Positions 34,358-48,200 of a stretch of 64,000 nt of DNA are shown here, piece by piece. The position numbers were made by a program, and so were the translations under genes. The first letter of the stretch is position 1; every line of letters begins with the position of its first letter. The DNA comes from Tamarix chinensis (Eukaryota; Streptophyta; Magnoliopsida; Caryophyllales; Tamaricaceae), in the NCBI GenBank assembly GCA_030549775.1, contig CM060174.1:13200128-13264127 (forward strand). The letters are read 5' to 3'. The notes below the pieces were generated by a model that made no database searches, had not been told where the DNA came from, and saw only the letters and a program-made list of their open reading frames with translations.

Positions 34358-35173
34358 AGGTGGACATAATATGATTTAAACATGAACTAGATCGAACTAA
34401 ACAATTAAATTATGGTTTAGTTTGGTTTATGATTTAAAAACTTACTGTTTGGTTTATATATATTTTTAAATAGTTTGGTTATGGTTTGAACATTAAATTG
34501 TGGTTCAGAAACCACAAACCATATATATATATATATTGGTAATATAACCATTAAGTGAGTATTATTTATTTTCTAACTAATGACTATGTTGTAAGTATAT
34601 ATATTTATTATAAATCCTTTGCTATAACAAGATTTTTCTCTTCATTATATCTCTAAAAGTATTCATGTAATTGTGTTTATTTCTTTTTAGTTGCTTAGAT
34701 ACTTAAAGTAGTTAGAGAGTTATTTAAAAACAAATGTTATATGATGTGCGCATTATTAAAATTGTGTTTCTATTTTATTTTTAGTGCAATTACAAATATG
34801 GCTTTATATATAAACAACACACACACACAACACCATATATACTTAAGTTTATAGGACATAAGATATAAGCATAAAAATGACATTTTAAAATTAAAATTTA
34901 GTATTAATTATTCATTAATTTTTATTTGCGTAAGAATATTAAATTAATTTTAAGTCGAGTAATTTATTTAAGATATTTAAAATGCAAAAATCATAAACTA
35001 AACTTAATTGAATCATAAACTTTTGATATGGTTTGGTTTAATTTATTCAAATAATGGTTTAGTTTAGATTATTCAAAGAATGGTTTGGTTTACTTTGTGC
35101 TTTTTCTAAACCGTAAAAATATGGTTTGATTTGAGGTCGAAACTAGATCAAACCACATTGCAGTCACCCTTGT
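34358..35173. mobile_element. degenerate hAT-like non-autonomous element
   Basis: The left end (TAGGTGGACATAATATGATT) and the right end (AAACCACATTGCAGTCACCC) form an imperfect inverted pair. The interior is filled with GGTTTGGTTTA / TAAACCAAAC words. This style is common in plant hAT MITEs. An 8-bp duplication was not found. Confidence 0.4.
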
Positions 35174-35876
35174 GAGCTCACCTTGTTTGTTCATGCATTA
35201 CCTCAAGCCTATCTCATTTGTACAAGCTTGTGAGGTAACTCTTTTACAGGATCATTATAGACCCATTAGTGTATTTATGTCACAAAATACTATACATTTT
35301 GAGATCTAACTAAACATAATAGAGATTTTTGGGTTCTAATCATACATATATATTGAGCTTTAGATGATCCATAATAATCAAGCTTGTAATAAAGTCATTT
35401 TTGAACAAGCTAAATTGGCTTAGTTAAGAAATTTTTTATAAACAAGTCAAATAGTTAAAAAGCCTACAAATGAACTAAGTTGAGTTTAAGTTTGATCAAG
35501 TTGATTTGGCTTGTTTATTTCAAAGGAGTTAAGTTGATCCCCTTGTGAGCATTGTATAAGTCAAGCTTGATCCTTGTACGGTGATGAAGAAGCATTCCAC
35601 ATACACAATAATAATCAATTTGTTAATTGTACATGGTTAGGAGAATTTAAAACTCCTTTAACTCAGACTAAGATAGTAAGTTAGGTACAACAAGACATGC
35701 AAACTATATTTCAAGCCATAACTCTTCCTAATTATGATGGCCAAAATATGGTTGGAAGACACCCATACAGCTCGGGGATCAAGTATCCAACAATAGTTGA
35801 TTTTAACCTTTATAATTGAAAAAAAGTTGTCATTTTCCATATTTTGTGATTATAATTATAGCAGCATTAGGTAGAG
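35174..35876. other. unassigned A+T-rich sequence
   Basis: Contains several AAGCTTG / CAAGCTT / TTGGCTT words on both strands, as in old transposon ends. No gene is seen. Confidence 0.35.
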
Positions 35877-38670
35877 TGTAATATTTTAAAATTTAGTAAA
35901 ATTTGTTTTTAGATGTTTAGCCTTTTATTTAAAACCTAACCATTAAATCTTAGCTTAATTCTTTTTGTTAACCCTTGATCCGTAACCTAGATAAATTATT
36001 AAATAAATTTATCCTAATTATTTTTTATCTCTTTCCTTTAAACCAATCCTAAAATGATAATTTTGTTCCTGGTTTAATTTTCCTAATTGGGTCCCTTAAC
36101 CCTAGATAAATTAATTTCACCCTAATTTCTTGATACTAAATCTAATTATAATTCTAATCCTAATTTCAAGTCATTAATATTTTAGCCTAACTCTAACCTC
36201 GAATGATTGATAAATTTATTTTACCCAAATTCCCTAATCTTACATTTAAACCTAATTTTAATCATAACCCCAAATGTCTTGTCTTTTCCATTTTCTTTAT
36301 TTCTCCCTTTTCTTTTCCTTTTTTCCTTTCTTTCACTTCTCCAACTTGATCTACCTCCCCCAATTTTCCTTTTCGAGCCATGCACCCTTGCATCCCCCTC
36401 GCACATGCCCTTTTTCCTTTCCATTCATGGATCTTGCAACCCCTGAATCCGTGCACCATCCTCTCTCGGCATCAACCTACACCCTACCTCGTCCAAGCAC
36501 ACCTTCTACAACCTAACACTATGCCATAACTTCTAGCCTATTGAGCCATCCACCTCCTCAGCCAATTATATATATATATATATATGCTCCATTCTCCCTT
36601 TTCCATTTTCATTTAGATTCCAACCAACTCCTCAAACATCCATCACCATTTTTTCCTTGCCAATGTCCTACACCCAAAAGCTAGCACCCTCACCATTGTT
36701 GACACCAAGACCCTTCACCATCCACATCACCACCCGAGTCCCTTGCTCCCTTTATTTCTTCTCATCATTTCCTTCTTCCTTTTCCTTTCCCCTTACCATT
36801 ATGACGCACCTCCTTTCATTCTCCTTCTTCTTCCTCCTAGATTTGTTCTATGTATCACACGATTGTTCACCAAACCGCACACAACTATGTAAGTTAGTGC
36901 ACCATTTGTGCCCATCTTGCATGACATCCTCTCCCCAACCGTTCCCTATTTCTCTCCACGATTATGCTCTAGATATGGCCTCCCTTATACAGTCGGCGCA
37001 TGCCTTTCTACCTTCTCCTCGGCACAACCACACCCTCCACCTTAGTATACTTTATGCATCACCATAGCATTGACATACACCACCCCTTGTACCATGCCTT
37101 TTGCCACATTCCCACGCAACACAAACTTATCCACTTGTTTTAGTTATCTTTATTTCCACCATCCTTTGCCTTAATATTCTTAGTTTATTTCCCTAAGTTC
37201 TAATCTTATTATATATTTGACTTTGAGGTAATTTTTTGGTGGTATTGGAGGAGGAGTCTTAGGTCATATGTACTTAGTGATCGGATACATTGTAAATAAG
37301 GATACATGCCTTAGCTATGGATTTTATATGTGTACATTTGTATGAAATCTCATGTTTAGTATTTCTATTTAGATAATTTTATTATGATAATATTTTTATA
37401 TGATATTGCGGTGTATGATAAAAAAAGTGAGAAAGATGTGAGAGCATGTGATTGTGCATATTATTGGTTAAGCCTGTTTTTACTATTCAAGAGGATTGGT
37501 ATGAGTCTTTATCTAAATTGGGTTATAGTGTTTAACTTGTATATACATATTTGAGGTTAAGTGCTTTCATGAGAATATGTTTTGGAGGTTGAAAATTATT
37601 CATATTGGGACTCATAGGATTTTTATCAAAAATATGGGCATTTTGGCTATCTTAAGGGGCAAATAGGTCAATATGGATTAAATATGAAAATTTTAGGATT
37701 TTAATGTGTTAATTGGTATAAAATATGAAAAAATGTATAATTTATAATATTTAGAGTAATTAATAATTTTCTAAGTCTAATAAAATGAAAAAAAAACTTA
37801 AATTAGAAATAGTAATCCTAGAGGCGAGATCATTGTCACATGTGTAAAATGTTGAAGTTAAACCTTGATTTTTAGATATGTTTTTAGTATTGAAATTTTA
37901 TATATGTTTTATTGAATTTTTTGGTTATATGATTCTCATGGAAAAATTTATGTCTTAATTGTAAAATTAGGGTTTCATCGGATTTTATAAATAGTAACCT
38001 TAAAGGCAGACTATTATTGCATATATAAGATATAGGAGTTAGACATTGATTTTTGGATATGTTTTCAATAATAATATTTTATGTTTTTTTATTAAATTTT
38101 ATAGTTAAATGAGTATTATAGGGGAAGTAATGCTCACTTTGTGGAATTAGGGTTCTTTTAAGAGAAATATGGTTTTTTTAGGGGACGTCTTAATACTCAA
38201 GTGATTGTGTGTTATGTGTTTTAAGTAATAAAGTTAAGTTTGGACTATGTTCTTTCATGTGTGTTGGCATGATGATATAATGATAAATAATAATAAATAA
38301 TATATTAAGATTTAAAGTGAAAGATCATATAAATTAGAACTGATTATACTTATCTGTTCCATCGGACGAGAATAGTGACCAGGAGCGTTTTGTCTTGGGA
38401 ATATATATTGTTGATATCATTACACCAATTGAGAATAATGGGGTCTCTAAACTTGACGTAAATATCAATCGGTTTAGTCGAGGAATCTAAATTTTCTAAA
38501 ATGACAAATTAGTTGATGGGTTTGTCTGCAAAACTCAATAAACTTTATTTTTCAACATGATTTCAAATCAAATTTTGTCCCAAACCAAATCACAATATTA
38601 ATTTAAAATTAAATGATCAAAATTTAGCAAAATTCTCATTCACACGTTTACATAAATATGGGGTATTATA
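35877..38670 (+). mobile_element. giant-LTR copy or fragment
   Basis: It starts TGTAATATTTTAAAATTTAG, is A+T-rich to 36270 and C/T-rich to about 37070. It has a 182-bp tandem duplication (units at 37809 and 37991) and one degraded GATCCACCGG...AATAGTGG block at 38290-38460. The final 180 bp look foreign: read on the minus strand they start TTATAATACCCC, like an LTR start. The right boundary is therefore uncertain, and no target duplication was found. The layout matches the LTR at 44,612-51,989. Confidence 0.5.
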
Positions 38671-38784
38671 ACAAAAGCACTAAAAACCTCCATCTAATTG
38701 AAAAGTCTGGATTCATCTTTGATTATCAAGAGGTAATTTTGGAGGTAATTGGTGGTTTGGTTTAAATTTTTATGTGGGTTATTC

Positions 38785-40899
38785 ACTGGAAAAAAATTGC
38801 TAAAAAAATTACTAATAGTGGAGAAGAACCTAAATCTCTATTATAAATAGAGGACTAGGATGCAAGGAAGGGGAGGGAAAATTGAGTGGTGGAGGGTGTG
38901 GGGAGGTTTCTAGGTCCTCAAATTCCTACTAGTCTATCTACATCTCATTTTTCTTAAATAAAAATATGAGTCCTGCAACCAGTACCTATCACAAACTTAA
39001 TCCAATTATTTTCCAAGTGAATGAGGAATATTTGGTATTACCGACTCATGATAAATGTATATAAAGGCTAATGATAGAGCAGACAACAACCCAAAAGTGG
39101 AATGAAGCTAGCTGAGGTCATAATGCTCTTGTTGATGTTTAGTCACAATACTCCACAAGCATTGATACCAAGTAGACTAATCAGCAAAAAGGTGAAACAT
39201 GGCCAAAGAACCTTTTAGCAGCACTAAATATATAGACCCTACGACTAATCATAGCTGACTCTCTATACACAAACAATTGTACATTACAAATACACCAAAA
39301 GCTATATATTAAATTTCAAATCCAAACTATAATCATACTAGTTATAATAACATTGTTGTAATTACATACAAATTCAAACCCATACCATAAAAAATTGCTA
39401 AAAAATTTACAATCTAACTTGTTTAAATTCAAAAAATTTCCCTAGAGTGAGGCTCTACCTTTAGCCTCCTTTTCATGATCTCAATGCACCCACCAATCAT
39501 AGTCCTTTAATATACCAACATAATTATTATATATTATTTATATTGTATAATAATTGATTGTTATTCTTGTTGTAGTAAAGAAACTAGCAGTAACAACTAC
39601 TATTATAGCAAAGCATCAACTACACCTACTAGAGAATTATCAGCATATAAACAAGCAACACACAAACCAGACATGAGCTAAAAAAAAAACCAAATATCAT
39701 TTTAGTGGCAATTAGTAACACATGGCTGATCAACTATTATGAAACATTGCTTACTAAGGATAGACAGTAGAGATGATTTTCAACATATCACACAATCAGA
39801 ACTAAGGGAGAATGCTCTTGAGATGATTTCCACATGTTAAACCATTTTGTAACAAAGAACACATAATTTTTAGGGTAAAAAAATTATGTAAACAATGAAT
39901 ATACTACAATCCAATCATCACCTCTAGTGTAAAGAACACATGATTTTCACCAAGACTCGTAACAAAACCTAGCTTCATCATGGTATTTACATTTCAATAA
40001 CTAGGGTATCCAAATTTCATATTAGAGGTACAAGAAGACATATTTTTGTAAGAAGAATTTATCTCCATTAAAGAAAAGGGGAATTTCTAAAAGTGGAAAA
40101 TTGTTCTAGCATCTGTTGTTTGAAAGCCTCCATTTCACATTATTGTTGCTCTAGCTTTCAAATTTCTTTTGTTGTTTTTCTTGGCTTTTCTCAACTACTT
40201 TATCCAACTCCTTGATTCTTTGATCTTGTTTTTGAATATTCTCTTGTTACTTCTCCATTATTATTAATTTTTGGGTGTATTTGGTCTTCCTTTGGTGAAG
40301 GGACGTATTGTATTCCCTTTTACATGGAAATATCTAGACCTAGAAGGTAAAACCTCCAAGAGTATCTCCTCTTGTAACTTAGTGTCACTCAATGTAGCAA
40401 GTACATCCCTCAATTTTTCCTATAAATAAAGCATGAAAAGAAATCAACCATTTTACACTAACTAAATAAATACAAGCATATATGACAATATTGTTTTGTG
40501 CCATACATCCTTTGATTGGTTGTCTACCCACTCAAGCACCCCATCTTGATTTTTTTATGTGTTGGGAAAGCCAAATTATATCAACCGAAGGCTTCACATT
40601 ATTTTTTTCTTTTGTCTAAAATAATTAAAAATATTATTATTTATATTAAATTCATAAAAATATCTAATATGAACTTAATGTGTCAACCACTACCAATATA
40701 TCTTCTAATTATGCAAATGATAAGTTACCAATCGTGTGTGTAGACCTCTTATTAGATTTTCAATTTTTTGAATTTCTTGCACTCATTGGATGCATATTAA
40801 AAAAGTTTAATGTTCATATATTTAATCAAGCTAGAACCCAATTATGTACCTTAAATTAATATATTACCTTAAATTCATCATAACTAAATCATTTTACAC
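38785..40899. other. CACTA 3' part, no clear coding signal
   Basis: A+T-rich sequence with GTTGTAATTAC and TAGCAGTAACAAC words like the subterminal motifs. Exon-like fragments near 40100-40430 are too degraded to name. Confidence 0.35.
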
Positions 40900-41900
40900 A
40901 ATACTCCCATTGATCTGGTGGTAAATCAGGAGATGGATTATTCAAGCATTCTTCATTAGTTTGGCCACATTTATCACTCTCGTAATAGTAGTGCAAACAA
41001 GTTTTCCATAGTCTATATAGGTGTTGTATAGTATCAATAACGAAAGCTTGCAACATCAAATAACTCTCACCTTTTTGGATGTCAAATTTATCCTAATACA
41101 AATCAATTAATTTATTATAATAGTTAGACTTGCACAAAAAAAAATGTTTACAAAACTTGAAATATATATTTTCTTACTTGTATCTCCTTCCTCATGCTAT
41201 CACTAGCCACTATGAATGTTGCCTACTAATTTTTAACATTTAACGAAGCCTTTGTTCTCACTATACGACTACACTCATTTACCAAATGTTGAGCATTCTC
41301 TCCAATTTCTTGATCAATTTCATTAGGAATGTAAATTTTCATCTTCAATTATTTTCCTTTGATTTTCATGTCAACCATGTAGGATTTATATTTTCCTCTT
41401 TGACCTCTATTTTTCTTACTTGTAGCTATACCAAATGAAGATAGGAAACAAATGGTTAATTAGATATTTGAAATATAATGGTATAGCATACTAATAGTCT
41501 CACATCTACTGCATTGATACAAGAGAGTAATTTGTGTAGGACTATATATATTATTAAATAGGAAAATATGATATATACCTTCACCAGTTTCAGTAGCTCC
41601 ATGAATTGTTGAGTATGTTGAAATATTCTCATTTTCCCTTCTTTGTTGCTAATTATTTTCAATTTCAGCATTCATAATGTTTTTTTGAGCACTTTCTTCA
41701 ATCTCACATCAATCAAAAACTTCATTGATATTTAAAGCCATAGTAACTCTCCTAGCAAACTTGTTCGCTTTCTTCCTCTTACCAATTTGGAGTTCCATAT
41801 CTACATTGACATATAACTCATAAGTAAATGGTGCATATGAAGGTTAATGATAAAATTTTAATATCAAAATATAACTTACCTTAACCCCTTGGTAGAGTAT
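40900..41900 (-). pseudogene. possible second CACTA protein (Transposase_24/PF03004-like)
   Basis: On the minus strand 41450-41225 reads FGIATSKKNRGQRGKYKSYM and then KIYIPNEIDQEIGENAQHLV, NECSRIVRTKASLNVK. This resembles the plant En/Spm transposase family often encoded beside TNP2. The rest, to about 40,100, shows only scattered exon-like pieces with stops. The order relative to TNP2 fits a CACTA element. Confidence 0.5.
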
Positions 41901-43549
41901 ATCTGTCAAATTCATTGTCACTAAAATCTTGGTGATCCAAGTAAATATTTGGGGAACCAATTTTAACTGAATTTGATGCTCTCATGCTGAATCTATTCCC
42001 CAAATATCCTTATCCAAATATATGTTTGTATTATAATTAGAAGATAAATTTAAAAAAAATGGCGGCACAGAACATATTTCTTATTATCATTGTAATAGAG
42101 TACCTGACTATATGTTTGTATTAAGAAAGGTGAGGATTAGTGTATCCACTAAATGCTACTAGTGCTAATGAGTTCCTTGAATATAGTTGGAATAAGGTCA
42201 TTCATGATGTTTATTAAACACCAAAATGAGAGTAAAATTACCTAACCAAATAAGCAATCATCTAATACAGATATGTCACTACAAAAAAGGACCTAAAATT
42301 ATATATCTATTTACTTCTTTCATTTATATGATGATTGTTTCTGCTATTATGTCCTCCTCTTATCAAGTCCAACTCTTCTGGACCTTTTTTATCATAATAA
42401 TTAAACATAATTAATAAATGAACAATGAATGAGATAATATTGTAGAATAAATTTAAATACCTTCATCACACATTATATAAGCATCTTCTACATGTTGAGG
42501 ATGAAATGTAATGGACGGGGAACATGTTGAACAAAATCAAAAGTTCTCCAACACTTAGTACTGTGATTACTTTTAATTGCACTAAATATTAAGTTCCAAA
42601 CATAAAAATATACACTTAATAAAAATTCATGAAAAAAATTTAATAAGATTAAATAACACAACATTCAAAAATATGTTTACCTCTCTCATTTGCACGGCAA
42701 TGAATACTTATACCATTATGTCCTCCCTTTGTCCTTCCCAACTATCCTTGTCCTTTTTTATCATAAATAAACAACAAATAATAATATATAGTAGAACCAA
42801 TTTAATTACATTTATCACCTATCATATTAGCATCTTCCATATGTTGAGGATGAAATGTGGTAGATCAGGGAACCTATTAAACAAAATCTGAAGTACTCCA
42901 CTAATTAGTCTCTACATTGTAACTAATTTCAGTTTCACTTAAAAAGAGTCATGAAAAGAAATTAAGAAGGTTAAATAACATGATGTTCAAAAATGTATTT
43001 AACTCTTTCATTTGTACGACAACGACTTCTTCTACCACTATATCCTCCCCAATTCTCCTGGTCCGACTAAAAGTTTTTTTCATCATAATCAACAATCATA
43101 AATAAAATAAATGAATAATGAATAAGAAATGACTATTCAATCAATTTAATTACCATCATTACTTGTCATATTATTAGCTTCTACATGTCTGATTACCTTC
43201 ACCACTTGTTATTTGCTCCTCTACACCTCACCTTCCTTTGTTTGTTCAACAGTTATGTATTTCCCTGATTTAACAAATACAGACATGAAGGCTGAAAATA
43301 CAAGCTTCATTGTTTAACAATTTCTAAATGGCATGACAAAATGTAGAACATGCCAAATCAGTTCATGAAGTATATAACAAAACATCCAAATCACTAAAAA
43401 AAAGTTCCACGTCTTTAAATACATGAAATATTTTATTTCTAAAAACAGAAAAAAAATATTAAAAATAAATCAAAAGAAAAAAAACCTAAGACTAAATAAT
43501 GTAAGTGTTTCATCATTCTAAAGAATCAAATTGCAGCTCTTCTTCTTCA
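41901..43549. other. CACTA internal spacer with a repeated segment
   Basis: Similar phrases (TATGTCCTCC, TCATCACACATTATATAAGCATCTTC and ATATGTTGAGGATGAAATG variants) recur at about 42310-42510, 42670-42860 and 42990-43180, so there is a loose tandem repeat of about 350 bp. No intact frame is seen. Confidence 0.5.
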
Positions 43550-44611
43550 CTTGAACCCTTAGAAACTTCAATTTCACCATCACTAATAAATTCATCTTCT
43601 AAGTCTCTTTGTCTCTTATCCTTTGAAACCATAACCAATTTCATTGCACTTCCTTTCCTATCCTACAAAAGCATTTATTGCTAATGAATTGACAAAAAAA
43701 TTATCAACTTCACCTTTACTTACTATATGAGATTCAACATTTACCTCCTCTTACTGATATGCATCCACATCCATATTTTCTCCATTACTCTCTTAGTTTG
43801 GCATATCATAAAGATCTTTGGGCTGTGTCTTTATAGCATATTTCCAGTCAGCATATTTGGGATTTTATACATAGAATACTTGCTCCACTTACAACTCCAA
43901 AACAAATAGCTCGTCTGTTTTCAATATCTTGTCTTGTTTATGCTAGTCAACCCATATTCATTTATCTTGTAGCCTCTACCATGATGCACATCAAACCAAT
44001 CACATTTAAAAACATACACATGATTTCCACCTAGATATTGTAACCAAAATATGTCTTTCAATACACAATAATATTCCTTATTGAAACTATGATCATCTCC
44101 TTTCACCATAACTCTAATATTTTGAGTTTTCCTATTATCACATCGATCATCTGTATGAAACCAAAAACCATTAACTATATGCCTGGAATAACTCCTTGCA
44201 AGTCTAGATGGATAGTAAACTAAATTATACACATCATCATTGATGTGTCCTTATTTATGTAGTTTGCACACCTATATAAGGGAATATAAAAGATATAAAT
44301 ATTAAAATACAAAGAAAGATAAGGTAACCATTTTATCAAATCACATACATGTTGATGTATCCATTTTGCAAATTATGACTTGTGCTTTTGTTCCACATTT
44401 TGAGGGTTTTCTCTTCCTAGCTCCATATTGTGCTCCCTTTTTAAAGACATACCATAAGATATGCAAGTAATCTAACCAAATATGCACCAATTGAGAGAAA
44501 GATTAAAGTAAGTTAGAGCTTACTTTATGAACTCTACAAGCTCATCACAATTTTGAAGAACATAAAAATGCACTTGTTCACACTTCTTGAAATTAAAATG
44601 GTGTGGCACAC
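43550..44611 (-). pseudogene. CACTA transposase C-terminal part (DUF4216-like)
   Basis: Just left of the inserted LTR, the minus strand reads VPHHFNFKKCEQVHFYVLQN and CDELVEFI, the expected continuation of the piece at 51990. An intron follows. At 44232-43921 come VKGDDHSFNKEYYCVLKDI and then VYVFKCDWFDVHHGRGYKIN, the DUF4216 signature. A Ser/Glu-rich acidic tail lies at about 43650-43520. The left part is degenerate. Confidence 0.8.
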
Positions 44612-45241
44612 TATAATACCCCAAAAATTTACTTAACCTAATATCGCATCATTAATATCCTAATTCGATTCTAATCTCGAGAAAATATTATTTTAGCTTT
44701 AACCAATTTCTTAATCCAAAAATCTTAACTGAATTTAAATCTTTAACCATTATAAACCATATTTTGTAATCTGATCTTAATGCCACTAAAATTTATCACT
44801 AATCCCATCTATTTTGGCTAATATAAAATTATCTAACGCTAATCCCTCAATATTTTCTCTTTTTTCCTTTTCTTTCTCCTTTCTTTTCTTTCTTCTCCTT
44901 TCTCCCATCACCTTGTGTCGTAAAGCTTGAATTTTCTCCTTGCAACTTGCACCTACCTCAACCATCACTCTCACCACTGCAGCCACCATCATCACCATCA
45001 CCTATCATCATCTCCCCTGCCATTTTCATTTTCACGTAACATACCCACACACCATCACCTCCTTTACTACCATTTCTCATTCTCATGCATCATACACACA
45101 CAACCATCACCATCCCTTGTTGCACCCTCTGCAATTTCACCACAACACACAACCATCACCTCCCTACTACCCCTTGTGACCTCTGCAACATCACCCTACA
45201 CAATCGTCACACGCCTCCTCCAATTTTTCTTTCGCCTATTC

Positions 45242-48200
45242 TATAACATCCCCAAAATTTATAGTTAGAATTTTTCATTTTTTTATAGAAAATTATACAC
45301 TAAAAAAAAGGGTGCTACCATCATGATCAGTACAAGATTTACCCCTGGCTAATCTCATACTAACCACAAGGCTAAAGGGACTAAAAGTATTAACACGAAT
45401 AATCAATAAAAAAACATAATAGTTCAACATTTTATAGATAAAACCATAGTACACAAACATCAAGGTTAATATAGAATGGAAATTAAACACAAACAATGCC
45501 CACTATGAGGGAAATAAAAACGACAGGAAAATAGATAATGATAAGTCAGGAGAACACCTTCTCGGACCCCACATCAGGTACAACATGTTATCACTCATTC
45601 CCTTCCAAGGGATCATAAGCATCATCTCATACCTACACAGACTCATAAGGGGTCACTACTTATGGGAATGAGCAGCATCTATGAAAGGGTGATCAGTACG
45701 CTATGTATTGAGTAAGGTAACCATATGACTAAGACAAAGTATAACATGGAAAAAGGAAGATAATGCACGTAGTAAGCCATTTTGATTTATCACCATTACT
45801 AAAATTCAGGCCATTAATGCCATCTTCACACATCTCTTGAATAATATACATGCCAATACGGAAATCCCACTATTATAGCTGGTGGATCAGAATACACTAT
45901 AGGGTAAGATGCTCCTCGCCACTGTTATTTTTTAGTGGATCAATCTCCAAGGTAAAATTCTCCTAGCCACTATTCTCGACGGTGGATCGGTTTGGCTCCG
46001 ACTCACACGCTATTCCACTATAAGTAATTAATATTTTTTTTTCATGATTTGTTATCATCCAATGTTTAGTTTATTGAGCTCGGGACCCCCCACTATTATA
46101 GCCAATGGATTGGAATACACTCTAAGACAAAATGCACCTAGCCACTATTATTTGCTCGTGGATCGGTCTCCTAGATAAAATACACCTGGTCACTATTCTC
46201 GCCGGTGGATCAGTCCGGCCTCGACTCACATGGTGTTCCACTATAAGTAATTAGTATTTTTTTCCATAATTTTTTATCAACCAATGTTTTTTTATTGAGC
46301 TCGAGATCCCATACTATTATAGCCGGTCGATCAAAATACACTCTAAGACAAAACACAACTAGCCACTATTATTTCCCTGTGGATCAGTCTCCCAGACAAA
46401 ATACACCTGGCCATTATTCTCGCCAATGGATCGGTTTGGGCCTAGCTTAATAGTCTTCTAATTTAAATTGTTAGTGTTTTATTCGTGTTTTATTCAATAA
46501 GTAATTCCCTACCAGACATGCATGCCCCTAATGGGCTTCCCCTTTCTCACTTTTCCACCCCAAACTCTCTGAATAATCCTATCCCATAACTTGGGGCCTC
46601 TACACTCCCTAGGACTCCAAAGTTTATTTCTCACCTTTCCCCAACTCACCATGAATCCAAAAGCCCCCACACATGTGGGTCAAGGCCCAAGTTCATATTT
46701 CTCCACCTAGGCTTACCATTGCCTACTAGGGTTTTCCCTTAAAACCCTAATTTAGCCTATGAGTCCCTAATGTCTCTTCTTTATATATAGTCCATACTCC
46801 TCGTTAACTCTAATACCATCATAATCCTACTATCCCATTTTCCACATGTGATGAGGAAACATAGTTGGCCACCCCAAAACCCTAATACTCCTCTTTTCTT
46901 TTACACCATCCCTTCACATACCAACTCCATCCTCCTTTCCACTTGACTCACACCCTCCTAATCTCAACCCTAATTCCAACCAACCTCTATAACTCTCTCT
47001 CATATCCCTCCATACCTAGGGTTTTCCCTCAAAAACCTTAGTTAAGCTCCCATACACACTTCTACCAACCCACATACTATCTTTTTCCCAAAGAATACAA
47101 TCACCCAAAATACTCTTTTCTCACCATGTTTAAACCTTAAACCAACTTTTCCCATGTAAACTTTTCTCCCATGCAAAGACTAACCATCCTATTCAAGCCT
47201 TACACTTTCCATGCAAGATTTACTCTAATACTTCATTTTATTATTATTCTTCCTTTATTTTATCACCATAGGTCATAAGTTACTTAGGCTTTTTCCCACT
47301 TCTTCTCACTCACTCCACCTTCTTTATTTTGTTTAGATCCCCACATCCTCTCAAAACCACATAAGGCCTCCTAGAATGCATGTCATACCATAACAACTAT
47401 GCATAAGAGTATGTTATAAGTAATAAGACATATCACCCATATCATACATATCGTAAATCATACACAGCTTATCTTAGCTCCATACAAAGCAAGGTGTATT
47501 GCACACATCTTTAGTCCACATTCACATATAAATACACAACACATAACATTACACCCATAAGCCTTAACCATATACTGTTCTAATAGGACACCAGGCTTAG
47601 AGAACAAATCCTACGCCTCCTTATGAGAAGGGTTTGGTTCACAACCTATAAGAAAAAGGAACACTAATTATTAAACCTTCTTCCTACTCTTTTTTCCTTT
47701 TTCTTTTATTTTTCCTAACTAGATATTAGTAGTAGTAGTAGTAGTAGTAATGATAATAATACTAATAAGGTTAATAATAGAAAAATATTTAAAATAAATT
47801 ATACTAAATAAGTACAAGGGTTAAGGGCATAGCTAGAGAGGGAGTAGCAGGCCAGGGTGGCGGTGGCAGCACAAGGTGGTGGAGGTGGCGGTAATAGAAA
47901 AAGAGGAATTTGGGGGTTGAAAAGGGGGAATTAAGTTAGGTTTTCTTAGGTGATAGGATTTCTGGGTCAGAGGGGGTCGTGGTGGTGGTGTCTCATGGCG
48001 TCAGCGATGGTGGTCGAGAGTGGAGAAAAGGAAAGGAGGAGGAAGGAAGGAAAGGAAATGGGAATTGGTGGTGTGGGAAGGTAGGGGAGGTTTCCTAGGC
48101 AAAAATGGAGGCAGTGGAAGTGGTGGTTGTTGTGGTGGTGGCATGCAAGTGGCAGAGATGGGTGCAAAAGGGCATATTGAGCTGCCCACTTTGCATAGGT

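Noticed and set aside
36207..37067. Plus-strand frames of 79-136 codons
   Set aside because: Pyrimidine-rich zone of a giant LTR; His/Ser/Pro/Leu-rich with no recognisable domain.
42266..42290. Alternative CACTA left terminus at CACTACAAAAAAGG
   Set aside because: It lies inside the element, to the right of the PF03004-like coding pieces (40,900-41,900), so it would exclude them; it lacks the AAGAAAA continuation, and no matching flanking triplet is seen.
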